64,000 nt of DNA from Butyrivibrio sp. VCD2006 (GCF_000423925.1 NZ_AUIX01000016.1:1-64000), one strand, 5' to 3'. Counted from the first letter of the stretch, positions 44,468 through 53,999 are shown. Notes: generated from the sequence alone by a model not told the origin. Translations and numbers: made by a program.

Positions 44468-47035
44468 TCAAAGTAACAATGTTTTTTTCATATTATTCTT
44501 TTTCTCATACATATTTGCATCAGCCTTCTCAAATACTTCCTTAACGAACATCTTCGATGTGCTTCTCGCGGCACCTGCAGCTATAGTCACTTCGCCTCTG
44601 ATCTTATTGGTGTAATTAGATGCATCAAACGAATTCATTATTGAATCAAGATTGTCGTAGTCCTTTCCCTGTGCTATAACAGCAAACTCGTCACCACCTA
44701 TGCGAAATACAGGACTATGTGCAAAGGTATCACATATCATCTTGCAGCCACGTTTAATAAAATCGTCACCCTTCTGATGTCCGAAAGTGTCATTAACAAA
44801 TTTAAGTCCATTCAGGTCAAAAACAACTATCGCATAGTCGGACACGGTTCCCTCAAGAACCTTATCATTCAATTCTTTTTCAGCTATTGCGTAAGCATGC
44901 TTATTCTTTACTCCGGTAAGCGCATCCTTAAGTGCCATATCCTCAGCAGCAGATAAATTCTCGGCATATTCCGCTTCCTTCTTCACCTGCGCATCTATGT
45001 TGATGAGTCCGACAATAAGCTTTTGTTCACCATTTTCCTCAACAGTAACTGCCTTAAGGTTAACGTATGTTATAACCTTATTATTTAAAAATCTGTATTT
45101 ATAGCTAAATGATCCACTCCTGTTTATTGCATCAAAAATATGCTTTTTGGTGACATTCTTAACAAATCCTTCGTAATCATCTTTATGGATTACTTCCTTG
45201 ATTCTATCAAGTGTTTCGCCAAAAAAGTCATTTCCCTTTTCTTTGGTTCCTATGAAATTAACCCCCTGAGGTGTCTTATAAACAACATAGCTGTCATCGG
45301 ATAAATCAACACTATAAACAGCGAGGAAATCACCTTCAAGAGCAGCCATTCTTGAGTAAATGATTCTCTCTTCCTGAATAAGCTTGAACAACTCCTGCTG
45401 CTTCATCTGATTGTCAACATCACTTATACCGATGATGATATGTCTTTTGTCAGCTCTGGCCCTTACAGCCTTCATGTTCACATAATGAATACCAATCTCA
45501 TCATCAGCTCTAAAGGTCACGGAAAATGATCCGTTCTCTTCAATACTTTTCATGATATTCTCTTTTGTGACAAGCTCGTTGAACATCTCCTCATCTTCTT
45601 TATAAATTCTTTTATCAACATTATTGTGAGCATCATAAAAGTAATCGTCACCATGATCGCTAATACTTATATCACGGTTGATACCATCAGAATGATATAC
45701 CACATAGTTATTGGAATCCATATCAACGAAGTACATTGCCACATAATCTTCAGAAAGAGCTCTGGCGATATAATTGTATGAAAGTGAATCAATGGCCTTA
45801 CCCGCGTCAGATATGGAGATTATAGCGAATAAAACAGCATACTTTTTAGTTACCGGATTCTGTGCTATCTTCTGAATCATCATATGAACGGTTTTCCCGG
45901 TAGGTGTTCTGTCATCAATGATAATCTGCTTATCAGTAGTAAGACTCCTTTTAATTGAACTTAATGTATATGATCCCACTTTATTCTCACTAGCCTTTAA
46001 TGAGATTCTTTGAATGTCCTTTTGTTCCGGAAAATCATCAGCAAGGAATCTTTCAAAAACCTTGTTGATTCGCATTACCCTTAACTCTTCCTCATCTATT
46101 TCAAGAATAGCCATAGGAAGTGTATCAAAAAAGTCCCCCATCAGCCCTGGATTCATCTTCATAAAGGGAATATCATGAAGACTGATCTTATCAACAGCTG
46201 CATAATAATCTGCTTCCTTTGGATTCTCAAAACCAATTTGTAAACCGTTTTGATAACGGTCAAATATTGACGATATAGGAAGCGGCTTACAGAAATAAAA
46301 GCCCTGAAGCTTTCCGCATCCGATTTCTTTAAGAAAATCGAGTTGCTGTTTATTTTCAACACCTTTTACTATAGCCTCAATTCCAAGACCAACAGATGTT
46401 TTGATCAGCTCTGTGATAACTATCCTTGCCTTCCCGCTGGTCATAGACTGCCTTGTCATAGACATATCAAGCTTGACCACATCAAAATCCACACGAGGAG
46501 ACAGAATAAATGATAGATTTCCGCAACCATAATTATCCAGCCAGATCTTATAACCAAGCTTTTGTAAAAGCTCAAGCTGCGCTATGGTGCGGCTCCTATC
46601 CGTAATGACTGAACTATCTGAAATCTCAATAGCAATTTTGTCCTTTGAAATCCCTGATGCACTTACGATATCATCAATCTTTTCAACTAAATCTCCGGAT
46701 TGAAAATCCACCTGTGAAAAATTGACTGAGGTCGTAACAATCGGAAGCCCTATCTTAGCCTGCTGTCGCATTTTTTCAAGAACTTCTCCAAGGACATACA
46801 GGTCAAGCCGCTCGATAAGGCCTGATACCTCCAGTATCGGAATAAACGTATCAGGATTAAGAACACCAAATCCCGGATCATCCCAACGTGCGAGAGCTTC
46901 CTCTTCGCATACCTTGCAGTTTGACGCACGAACAATAGGCTGGAAGTATGTCTCTATCCAGCCTTCGCTAATTGCCTTATCAAAATTTGCAATAATGTAT
47001 TCGTTTAGTCGATCAACGGTTTTAGTAGTATTCAT
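44468..47035 (-). CDS. EAL-PAS-GGDEF protein (c-di-GMP signalling)
   Basis: An 855-residue cytoplasmic protein with no membrane helix. Order: EAL domain (1-270), a PAS-like region near 300-420, two more repeated PAS-like sensor units (420-680), then GGDEF (690-855). The GGDEF motif is intact (RIGGDEFAVI at 778-787), so diguanylate cyclase activity is expected; no RxxD I-site precedes it. The EAL keeps EALAR (46-50) but has DNYGCG for DDFGTG (Asn168) and KGVE for EGVE (Lys224), losing metal-binding residues, so it is probably a non-catalytic c-di-GMP sensor. EAL before GGDEF is the reverse of the commonest order. No clear ribosome site; likely coupled to the MCP gene 15 bases upstream. Confidence 0.87.
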   Translation of the reverse strand: MNTTKTVDRLNEYIIANFDKAISEGWIETYFQPIVRASNCKVCEEEALARWDDPGFGVLNPDTFIPILEVSGLIERLDLYVLGEVLEKMRQQAKIGLPIVTTSVNFSQVDFQSGDLVEKIDDIVSASGISKDKIAIEISDSSVITDRSRTIAQLELLQKLGYKIWLDNYGCGNLSFILSPRVDFDVVKLDMSMTRQSMTSGKARIVITELIKTSVGLGIEAIVKGVENKQQLDFLKEIGCGKLQGFYFCKPLPISSIFDRYQNGLQIGFENPKEADYYAAVDKISLHDIPFMKMNPGLMGDFFDTLPMAILEIDEEELRVMRINKVFERFLADDFPEQKDIQRISLKASENKVGSYTLSSIKRSLTTDKQIIIDDRTPTGKTVHMMIQKIAQNPVTKKYAVLFAIISISDAGKAIDSLSYNYIARALSEDYVAMYFVDMDSNNYVVYHSDGINRDISISDHGDDYFYDAHNNVDKRIYKEDEEMFNELVTKENIMKSIEENGSFSVTFRADDEIGIHYVNMKAVRARADKRHIIIGISDVDNQMKQQELFKLIQEERIIYSRMAALEGDFLAVYSVDLSDDSYVVYKTPQGVNFIGTKEKGNDFFGETLDRIKEVIHKDDYEGFVKNVTKKHIFDAINRSGSFSYKYRFLNNKVITYVNLKAVTVEENGEQKLIVGLINIDAQVKKEAEYAENLSAAEDMALKDALTGVKNKHAYAIAEKELNDKVLEGTVSDYAIVVFDLNGLKFVNDTFGHQKGDDFIKRGCKMICDTFAHSPVFRIGGDEFAVIAQGKDYDNLDSIMNSFDASNYTNKIRGEVTIAAGAARSTSKMFVKEVFEKADANMYEKKNNMKKTLLL

Positions 47036-47050
47036 TTTTGCAAGCGGTTT

Positions 47051-48010
47051 TTATTTATCCTTCACTATAGGTTCAATCTGAGAAATAAGATTATCAATAT
47101 GTTCAAAAACGCTACTCTTTGTCGTGCCGAGAGCATTTACTCTATCAAGCTGACTTACCAGGGTATCGTACTTCCTGTTAATATCCGTAAAACTGTTTCC
47201 GATTCTCTGAAGCTCATCAGATGCAGTATCAGCGGTATCTGAAATTTCTTCCTGAACTGCATTTGCACCGTTTGCGCTTTCGATGATCTCATCAAAGGTC
47301 TCGTTGGTCTCATCAACTTCCTGGATACTCTTATCCATAGCAGCAATGGAATTCTGAATATTGGCAGAAAGCTTCTCACTTTCTTCATTCGTAGCATCAA
47401 TAGAAGCATTAACCTGACTGATAAGAACCTTTATCTCATCTGCGAGTTCTCTTACCTCTGTTGCTACAACTGCGAAACCTTTTCCTGCTGCTCCGGCTCT
47501 GGCTGCCTCGATGGAAGCGTTGAGCGCAAGAAGATTTGTCTGAGTCGCGATTCCGACAATCTGTTTCATATAGTCTGAAATCTGGTCAACTGAGCTCTTG
47601 AAATTTTCAAAACTCAGCTGCATTTCATCGAAAGTAGCTCTTACTTCGTTTGAACTGTCTTTGAGCTCTGAAACCTTATTCTGCGCATTCTGAACACTGT
47701 TTAGAATATTGACCTTAACATCTTCGAATTTGCCTGCGCTGTCATTAACAGCCGCAAACATTTCATTAAAAGCATCCATCTGATCACGCAGATCAGTATT
47801 ACTTTTAATTACATCTTCAATAGCTTCGCCCATATCATGAATCTCTGTAAGCGAGCTAACCTCATTATGAACAAGCTCCTTCTGGAATTTCTTCACAGAA
47901 TTGGCAATATAGATCAGTGATTCTCTCTTCTCAGGATCGTCCTCTTTTTTTGGAGGTGCTACTGTGCTGACAACATCTTCGGTTTTCTTTTTAAAAATAT
48001 CTGTAAGCAT
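47051..48010 (-). CDS. Soluble methyl-accepting chemotaxis-like protein
   Basis: A 319-residue cytoplasmic protein that is almost wholly a chemoreceptor signalling domain. The hairpin tip reads IVGIATQTNLLALNASIEAARAGAAGKGFAVVATEVRELA near residues 158-195, the CheA/CheW-binding region. No membrane segment or sensor domain; the N-terminus is a short charged coil (MLTDIFKKKTEDVV). It should rely on a partner for sensing, and the FIST protein encoded just upstream is the obvious candidate. ATG 48010 sits eight bases from AAGGGAG; a ten-codon longer frame is rejected. Confidence 0.9.
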   Translation of the reverse strand: MLTDIFKKKTEDVVSTVAPPKKEDDPEKRESLIYIANSVKKFQKELVHNEVSSLTEIHDMGEAIEDVIKSNTDLRDQMDAFNEMFAAVNDSAGKFEDVKVNILNSVQNAQNKVSELKDSSNEVRATFDEMQLSFENFKSSVDQISDYMKQIVGIATQTNLLALNASIEAARAGAAGKGFAVVATEVRELADEIKVLISQVNASIDATNEESEKLSANIQNSIAAMDKSIQEVDETNETFDEIIESANGANAVQEEISDTADTASDELQRIGNSFTDINRKYDTLVSQLDRVNALGTTKSSVFEHIDNLISQIEPIVKDK

Positions 48011-48023
48011 ATTCTTATCTCCC

Positions 48024-49082
48024 TTATTCAAATACAACACATGTCATTGTCTGATTTACAAACTGTGTATTGTAATGCTCTCCGAATCCGATAAGTCCGC
48101 AGGAAGGTCCAAGAGAAGCAATCTTGTTAAGATAAGTATTGAGCTCTCCCCTTTCCTTAAGAACCAGATATCTGAAGATGCAGTTAACTGAATATATGCC
48201 TGATATCTTTGTAAAATCACTCTTTATCCTGTCAACTGTATTCTGCGCAACCTCCATGGGATCCTTCATCTCAAGAAGTGTCAGGATATCAGAGTCATTT
48301 ATCTGTCTGTACATGATAAGTCCGCTGCCTGATACATCCTTGATAGAGCAGATGCAGACATCGTTTCCGATCATTTTTCCGAGAGGATTCTGGAAGGTCT
48401 GATTGATAATGTCTTTGTCAGTAGATGTGCCCGTCAGATCCATATAAACCTGTTTAGCAGAGCGCCCATTAAGCTCTCCCAAGTAATACTTTGCCTTATC
48501 TGTCTTTGATGCAATGAGCTGTCTGTTATCCTTAGGCGCATAAATATTCTCTTTGTAGGTCTTTACTCTTCCGCCTTCATTTTTGACAACCGCGTAGGTC
48601 ATGGCATCCTCATAGACTTTGCCATCTACGGAGACTTTTCCGGCATCACCGGTAGCTCCCATAACCTGAAGATTGAACTTTTCGATAAGCTCTCTAAGGG
48701 TTGTAAGAACAGCTGCATCGTTCCCTGCACAAAAATCAATTATCGCAGTATTTTCCTTGCCGGGTCTTACTTCCTCAATATCCTTTTCAAGCCTTTGAAT
48801 ATGGCGTGCAGGCATCTTTGATACGCTCTCAAGAACACCGGTCTTTACCTTTACGCCTTCTGTAAAGGCAGTAATGGTTATACCTGTCTCCTGAATCGCC
48901 GAATCATATCCCATTCCTACACATCCTATGCTGGGAACACCCGGATACTTTGCTTCAATCTCTGCAACAATTGAATCAAACTTATTTGCTTCACCTGTAA
49001 AAATAATGAGTTTAGGACTACTTAGTCCTCTGGTTGCATCTGCTACACTTCCTGATGAGCTTTTTCCATTAAACATTTTCAT
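48024..49082 (-). CDS. FIST N/C domain sensor protein
   Basis: FIST proteins are proposed sensors of small ligands, perhaps amino acids, in signal transduction. The 352-residue protein shows FIST_N features (PKLIIFTGEANKFDSIVAEI, YPGVPSIGCVGMGY, QVMGATGDAGKVSVDGKVYE) and a C-terminal FIST_C region (LGPSCGLIGFGEHYNTQFVNQTMTCVVF). Start taken as ATG 49082 (MKMFNGKSS) behind TAGGAG. First gene of a three-gene signalling operon with the MCP-like and GGDEF proteins. Confidence 0.85.
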   Translation of the reverse strand: MKMFNGKSSSGSVADATRGLSSPKLIIFTGEANKFDSIVAEIEAKYPGVPSIGCVGMGYDSAIQETGITITAFTEGVKVKTGVLESVSKMPARHIQRLEKDIEEVRPGKENTAIIDFCAGNDAAVLTTLRELIEKFNLQVMGATGDAGKVSVDGKVYEDAMTYAVVKNEGGRVKTYKENIYAPKDNRQLIASKTDKAKYYLGELNGRSAKQVYMDLTGTSTDKDIINQTFQNPLGKMIGNDVCICSIKDVSGSGLIMYRQINDSDILTLLEMKDPMEVAQNTVDRIKSDFTKISGIYSVNCIFRYLVLKERGELNTYLNKIASLGPSCGLIGFGEHYNTQFVNQTMTCVVFE

Positions 49083-49243
49083 AAGGCTTAATCTCCTACA
49101 TAAGAAATCAACAGTACCCTGCATAAATTATGATATCATTTGATAACACTATGAAACAATGTCTCAAAAACTATATTTCATTAAAAAATCTATTAAAATT
49201 TAATAAACAAGGTGGAAATGCCATAGGATATTTCTTAATAACA

Positions 49244-51165
49244 ATCGAGTAGGAGGCTACCCATCAGGTGAGTAGCCGACCTCTCACACCACCCGGCATA
49301 CCGTCCGGTACCAAGGCGGTTCCTTTAGTTTTCAACAGACTTTCAGATAATAGTCAAGCATGGACGTGTATCCGAGCTTGACTATTATTTTATTTGTAAG
49401 GGCTACGGAAAGCATCTGTGCCGCTCTCCAAGTGCCTTTTCTTGTATTGGCAAGCATATTCACCTGCCACTCCTCGATTTTCAGTGCTCTCAGCATCTTA
49501 AATCTCGTTCTGACTTTCTTCCATTGCTTCCAATAGACGGCTCTAATTCTATGTCTAGCCCATGAGTCTGTTTCCTTGAGAAGATTCTTCATGTCAGCAA
49601 GGCGGAAATATACAATCCATCCTTCCACATACTCACGATATCTCTTTTCACGTTCAGCATTGCTTATGCCTTTATTTCTATCAGTTAGTTCTCTGATTTT
49701 CTTTCTCATCTTCGTAACTGACTTTGGGTGTACTCTGAAACGGCATACATGCTTGTAGATGTAGAACCCGTATCCGAGGTATTTAACATCTCTGATATGC
49801 GCAACTACTGTTTTCGCCCTGTTTACTTTAAGGAAGAGTTTCCCTTCAATATATGCAACTATGTTGACCATGGCTCTCTGAGCGCTTCTCTTGCTCCTGC
49901 AAAAAATCATGCAGTCATCCGCGAATCTTACGAACCGCAGGCCCCTGCGCTCCAGCTCCTTGTCCAACTCGTTAAGCATGACATTACTAAGTAATGGACT
50001 GAGAGGTCCACCCTGAGGCATACCGATTTCTGTTTTCTCGAACAGTCCGTTTGCCATAGCTCCTGCATTCAGATATTTATGAACGAGAGATATAACTCTG
50101 CCATCCTTTATGGTACGTGACAATACCTCTATCAACTTGCTATGACCGACGGTATCAAAGAACTTTTCCAAGTCCATATCCACCACATACACATATCCAT
50201 CATTGACGTATTTCTGGCATTGTCTGAGGGCATCATGCTGTCCTCTTTTGGGTCGAAAGCCAAAACTGCTCTCTGAGAACTGTGGCTCAAAGATGGGCAC
50301 GAGTTCCTGCGTTATTGCCTGCTGTATGACTCTGTCTACAACTGTCGGAACTCCCAACTTTCTATACTCGCCCTTTGTTTCTTTGGGTATCTCTACCCTG
50401 CGGACAGGGTTGGGCTTATATTTCCCATCCTTTATCTTTTGGATTAGCTCGTTACTGTGTTCTTTTAGGTAGGGCAGAAGTTCATCCACCTGCATTCCAT
50501 CAATTCCACCTGCGCCGCCATTTGATTTTACTTTCTTATAAGCCTTATTCATGTTGTCTTTACGCAAAATCAAGTCCAGTAGATTGTCCGTCCAAAAATC
50601 TGTGATGACACCGCTCTTTTCAGTAATCCTAGCGTAGTCGAACCCTCCTGCATACTCTTCCTGTTCCGCAGTAGCCATTTGCAGGTAGTCTTCAATATGA
50701 AGTTGTCTGTTCTCAAACCCACTTTCGGTTACATTCATTGCTTGTGTCTCCTAAAAGTTCAGTCCTTCCCACGGCGCCTATAGTCGCCCTGGTACTACGA
50801 CCTCTGCTGACTTCTCATCATTCGTTGTTACTCACGGGCTTCATACTCTGTTTCCACCCGCTGACGAGACCTCCCCGAGTACCACACGTTTCTTTCACTC
50901 CATGCACCAACCATATTTACTATGCGCGGTTCCGTACAGTTATTGGGCTTTGGCTTGTCTTGCAGTCTTACCCCCGAAGCAACATAGCCTCATATATAGT
51001 TTCTGTCCGTAAGGTCGGAGATTTGCCTACACCTTCCTTCAGATTCCCCTCGCGTTAACGTGGTCATTGCCACGATAGGACACCCTTGGTGTTCGGCTGT
51101 GCTCTTCCCACTGTCGGGCGGGCTAGGGACTTTCACCCATTAGAAACGTGCGCCGTCGGGCGCAC
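49244..51165 (-). mobile_element. Group II intron (about 1.9 kb)
   Basis: The 5' end on the minus strand is GTGCGCCCGACGG at 51165, the standard group II start. The 5' untranslated domain fills 51165-50739, the maturase ORF follows, and the 3' end has a domain V hairpin (about 49321-49285: CCGCC...GGTGG with a TACC-GGAC-GGTA tip) and a domain VI stem (GGCTACTC/GGGTAGCC) followed by CTACTCGAT ending at 49244. The intron is inserted immediately behind the T-rich tail of an intrinsic terminator (51201-51173), between two operons, so it interrupts no gene. The boundary at the 3' end is good to one or two bases. Confidence 0.9.
49332..50738 (-). CDS. ltrA: Group II intron reverse transcriptase/maturase
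   Basis: A 468-residue intron-encoded protein that splices and reverse-transcribes the intron. RT blocks are in order: GGAGGIDGM (75-82), KYKPNPVRRVEIPKETKGEYRKLGVPTVVDRV, SSFGFRPKRGQHDAL, VDMDLEKFFDTV, and the catalytic FADD at 272-275. The maturase X domain follows (REYVEGWIVYFRL) and the protein ends YLKVC. There is no HNH endonuclease domain, so mobility should use nicks at replication forks or a terminator target. Intact, so probably active. GGAG lies nine bases before the ATG. Confidence 0.95.
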   Translation of the reverse strand: MNVTESGFENRQLHIEDYLQMATAEQEEYAGGFDYARITEKSGVITDFWTDNLLDLILRKDNMNKAYKKVKSNGGAGGIDGMQVDELLPYLKEHSNELIQKIKDGKYKPNPVRRVEIPKETKGEYRKLGVPTVVDRVIQQAITQELVPIFEPQFSESSFGFRPKRGQHDALRQCQKYVNDGYVYVVDMDLEKFFDTVGHSKLIEVLSRTIKDGRVISLVHKYLNAGAMANGLFEKTEIGMPQGGPLSPLLSNVMLNELDKELERRGLRFVRFADDCMIFCRSKRSAQRAMVNIVAYIEGKLFLKVNRAKTVVAHIRDVKYLGYGFYIYKHVCRFRVHPKSVTKMRKKIRELTDRNKGISNAEREKRYREYVEGWIVYFRLADMKNLLKETDSWARHRIRAVYWKQWKKVRTRFKMLRALKIEEWQVNMLANTRKGTWRAAQMLSVALTNKIIVKLGYTSMLDYYLKVC

Positions 51166-51201
51166 AAGAAAAAGCCTATAGGAAGCTGTTTCCTATAGGC
51201 T
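51166..51201 (-). terminator. Terminator of the phn/nucleotidase operon; intron target
   Basis: AGCCTATAGGAA (51201-51190 on the minus strand) pairs exactly with TTCCTATAGGCT (51184-51173), followed by TTTTCTT and then the intron's first base at 51165. Confidence 0.9.
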
Positions 51202-51209
51202 CATACTCA

Positions 51210-52799
51210 TTATTCAGTAATACATTTAAATCTACTATTTACTATATTTCCGACAGGACTATGACGTCTCACAAAGTCGATTACCAGATCCGGCATTTCA
51301 TCGGGATAGGTTCTTATACTCTTCGCTTTTCCGATAGTGTCATATCCGCCTGTGCCGGTTGCGCGATAATTGCTGGTAACAAGAGTATATGTCTCGTCGT
51401 CAGAAAGCTCTGTTCCATCCAGCTTTCTCATAACAACAACTCTGTCTCCAACCGGTCTTCTTATATCAAATTCATACCACATTCCCGCGTAGAGATCATA
51501 ATTATAATGCTCTATCTTCGGCTGAAGGAAAGCATCGGATATCCCAACCTTTCCTGTTTTTTCATCGTAATCAAAGTACTCGGCACATCTCTCTAAAGCT
51601 GCCTTAAGGTCAGCCTTGGTCATCTCTTTAACTTCCTCAGTGTTGGCAAACTGATAAATTCCGAGAACATCCCTTACTGTTATCTCTTTATGAAGACCAA
51701 GCGGCTCATTGGACAGGCTTGTGCATGAAAAATCAGCACCTGTCAGCTCAAGCTGTACCTGATTAAATATTGATGCAACTCTGCTGCCATAAAGCGCCAC
51801 ATCCAGCTTCTGTTCCGGAAGAATTTCCTCCTCAAGACATCCGATAGGTTCATCAAGCCAGGTCTGGAGCTTCTCATTCATCTCCTTAAGGCCCGGATTT
51901 ACTGCCTGAATCTTATCAAAATCGGCATACTGTTTTTCAACAGGCATAAGGAAAGACATGATACTCCATCCACTGGTAGTAAGGGTTCTTCCCTTTACAT
52001 CTCTTTTTTCATCGGGCCCCACGTACTCAGCATCCACAAGGCAATATCTCATAGCCTTGTCAGGAGGCTGTATACCAAATGTGCCATCCATGAAAATACC
52101 CTCTATGGACATATGCTGATGCCCTGTAAGAATAATATCAAAATCAAGCTCTCTACCTATCTTGCAGGCCTGATTTTCCTCTGACTCAGAGAGTTTATCA
52201 CCGGTATTTAAATCCTCCTCAAAGCCGCCATGATAAATACATACGGTAACATCGCATTTACCCTTAAGCTCCTCGAGCTCTTTTGCCAAAACCGGAAGCG
52301 GATCGGCTATTTCAAAGTCTACCAGGTTCTTCTTCTGTTCCCAGACATTAACAAAACCTGTTACAGCACCGGTAATTCCAACCCTGGTTCCATCCTCGAG
52401 AGTATGGATCACGTGCTTCTTTATTCCAAGCTCACCACGTTTGTCGGTAACATTCGCGCAGACCAGAGTTGCCTTCATTGCCTTTGCAAAGTCACTAATA
52501 GCCTCATATCCAAAGTTGAAATCATGGTTTCCAAGTGTGTAGTAATCAAGTCCCATGGCATTGAAACCCTCTGCCATAGGATGAAGCTCATATTCATCCA
52601 TATGACTAAGGTAGTAGGATAAAAGAGGTGTACCCTGCAAACTGTCGCCGCCATCAATAACAAGGGTGTTACCGTCTATTTCCTTTTCTCCCTTAAGCTG
52701 AGCAGCCACACTGAAAAGACCGGAGGTCTCGTGAGCTCCTGTGGCGTAGTTTATTGGGAATACGTGTCCGTGTGTGTCTGAAGTGAAAATTATTCGCAT
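51210..52799 (-). CDS. Bifunctional metallophosphatase/5'-nucleotidase family enzyme
   Basis: Dinuclear-metal phosphoesterase of the UshA/YfkN family, 529 residues. The metal centre is visible as FTSDTHGHVFP (near 5-15), VIDGGDSLQGTPL, LGNHDFNFGYEA and ILTGHQHMS; the C-terminal nucleotide-binding domain has YTLVTSNYRATGTGGYD. It has no signal peptide, so unlike most family members it should act in the cytoplasm. ATG 52799 lies five bases from the GAGGG of the repeat end. Likely co-transcribed with the upstream PhnDCEE importer, which suggests it dephosphorylates an imported organophosphate; a nucleotide is the simplest guess. Confidence 0.88.
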   Translation of the reverse strand: MRIIFTSDTHGHVFPINYATGAHETSGLFSVAAQLKGEKEIDGNTLVIDGGDSLQGTPLLSYYLSHMDEYELHPMAEGFNAMGLDYYTLGNHDFNFGYEAISDFAKAMKATLVCANVTDKRGELGIKKHVIHTLEDGTRVGITGAVTGFVNVWEQKKNLVDFEIADPLPVLAKELEELKGKCDVTVCIYHGGFEEDLNTGDKLSESEENQACKIGRELDFDIILTGHQHMSIEGIFMDGTFGIQPPDKAMRYCLVDAEYVGPDEKRDVKGRTLTTSGWSIMSFLMPVEKQYADFDKIQAVNPGLKEMNEKLQTWLDEPIGCLEEEILPEQKLDVALYGSRVASIFNQVQLELTGADFSCTSLSNEPLGLHKEITVRDVLGIYQFANTEEVKEMTKADLKAALERCAEYFDYDEKTGKVGISDAFLQPKIEHYNYDLYAGMWYEFDIRRPVGDRVVVMRKLDGTELSDDETYTLVTSNYRATGTGGYDTIGKAKSIRTYPDEMPDLVIDFVRRHSPVGNIVNSRFKCITE

Positions 52800-52804
52800 A
52801 AGAA

Positions 52805-53186
52805 CCCTCATCCGTCAGCTTCGCTGACACCTTCCCCCTTAAGAGGGGGAAGGCTTTAAATTTTATCAACCTCCCTCTCTGGGAGAAGGCTTTAAATTTT
52901 ATCAACCTCCCTCTCTGGGAAAAGGCTTTAAATTTTATCAACCTATCTCTCTGGGAGAAGGCTTTAAATTTTTCAACCTATCTCTCTGGGAGAAGACTTT
53001 AAATTTTTCAACCTATCTCTCTGGGAGAAGACTTTAAATTTTTCAACCTCCCTCTCTGGGAGAAGGCTTTAAATTTTATCAACCTATCTCTCTGGGAGAA
53101 GGCTTTAAATTTTATCAACCTATCTCTCTGGGAGAAGGCTTTAAATTTTTCAACCTATCTCTCTGGGAGAAATCTTTATTTTGTAC
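52805..53186 (-). repeat. Two-hairpin repeat plus about ten 35-36 bp tandem units
   Basis: CCCTCATCCG end, GTCAG/CTGAC and CCTTCCCCC/GGGGGAAGG hairpins, then repeat starts (GGCTTTAAATTTT or GACTTTAAATTTT) at 52852, 52888, 52924, 52960, 52995, 53030, 53065, 53101, 53137 and a partial at about 53171. Each unit has a small CTCTCTGGGAGA hairpin. Two sub-types (TATCAACCTCC, and TTCAACCTATC one base shorter) are mixed. It lies within the operon between phnE and the nucleotidase gene. Confidence 0.9.
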
Positions 53187-53189
53187 GAT

Positions 53190-53999
53190 TTAACCTCTTG
53201 TAAGCTTAACTCTTATTCTAGTTGAAATGTACTCAATGATCAAAATCAGAATGATAAGTCCGGCAAGGATAGCTCCTGCTTCGTTCCACTTATAAGCATT
53301 CATTGCGAAGATAAGAGGAGCACCAAAACCACCGGCACCAACCATACCAAGGATGGTTGCATCTCTCATGTTAATATCGAATCTGTAGATCGCAGTAGAT
53401 GCAAAGTTGGGAAGGAGCTGCGGAAGTATTCCGTAACGTATCTTCTGCCAGGTATTGCAGCCTGCAGCATCGAGTGATTCAACTACATGTACATCAAGAT
53501 CCTCTATAGCTTCAATATACATCTTACTGATCATTCCGACAGAGCACACACCCATTGTAAGAAGACCTGCGAAGGCTCCGGGGCCGGTAACTCTGATGAA
53601 CATAAGACCATAAACAAATGCAGGTATTGTACGAACAGCCATGATGATTATTCTTCCCGCAAATGCGATAGGCTTGGGAGTAAGATTGGACGCTGATATA
53701 AATGCAAGAGGCACTGAAAGGATAGCACCTACGATTGTTCCAAGGAATGCTATACATATTGTCTCAAGCATAAGATAAGGTACGCCCTGAGTTGTAAAAT
53801 CAAAAAGGAATGACAGATCAGGCTGGAAAATTCCCTTAAGGATATTTAAGGCAATAAGTCCGCCGTCCATCGTTGTTCCTGCGGTCTCAACGGCACTGCC
53901 GCTCCAGACCATAAGGCCCACAAAAATTATGGCAATTGCAAGATGATACATCCAGCTTTTGGGGCGCTTTTCATAAGCTTCTTCAATTCTCTTATTCAT
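53190..53999 (-). CDS. phnE: Phosphonate-type ABC permease PhnE (second copy)
   Basis: Membrane subunit of 269 residues with about six hydrophobic segments, and the PhnE coupling segment YIEAIEDLDVHVVESLDAAGCNTWQKIRYGILPQLLP. The GGFGAPLIFAMN region near the end is typical. It lies 16 bases behind the other PhnE gene; the two probably form a heterodimer. Substrate assignment to phosphonate, phosphite or a phosphate ester rests on family only. Confidence 0.9.
   Translation of the reverse strand: MNKRIEEAYEKRPKSWMYHLAIAIIFVGLMVWSGSAVETAGTTMDGGLIALNILKGIFQPDLSFLFDFTTQGVPYLMLETICIAFLGTIVGAILSVPLAFISASNLTPKPIAFAGRIIIMAVRTIPAFVYGLMFIRVTGPGAFAGLLTMGVCSVGMISKMYIEAIEDLDVHVVESLDAAGCNTWQKIRYGILPQLLPNFASTAIYRFDINMRDATILGMVGAGGFGAPLIFAMNAYKWNEAGAILAGLIILILIIEYISTRIRVKLTRG

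Noticed and set aside
52693-52941. Minus-strand ORF with IKFKAFSQRGRL repeats
   Set aside because: Translation of the 35-36 bp array running into the antisense frame of the nucleotidase gene.
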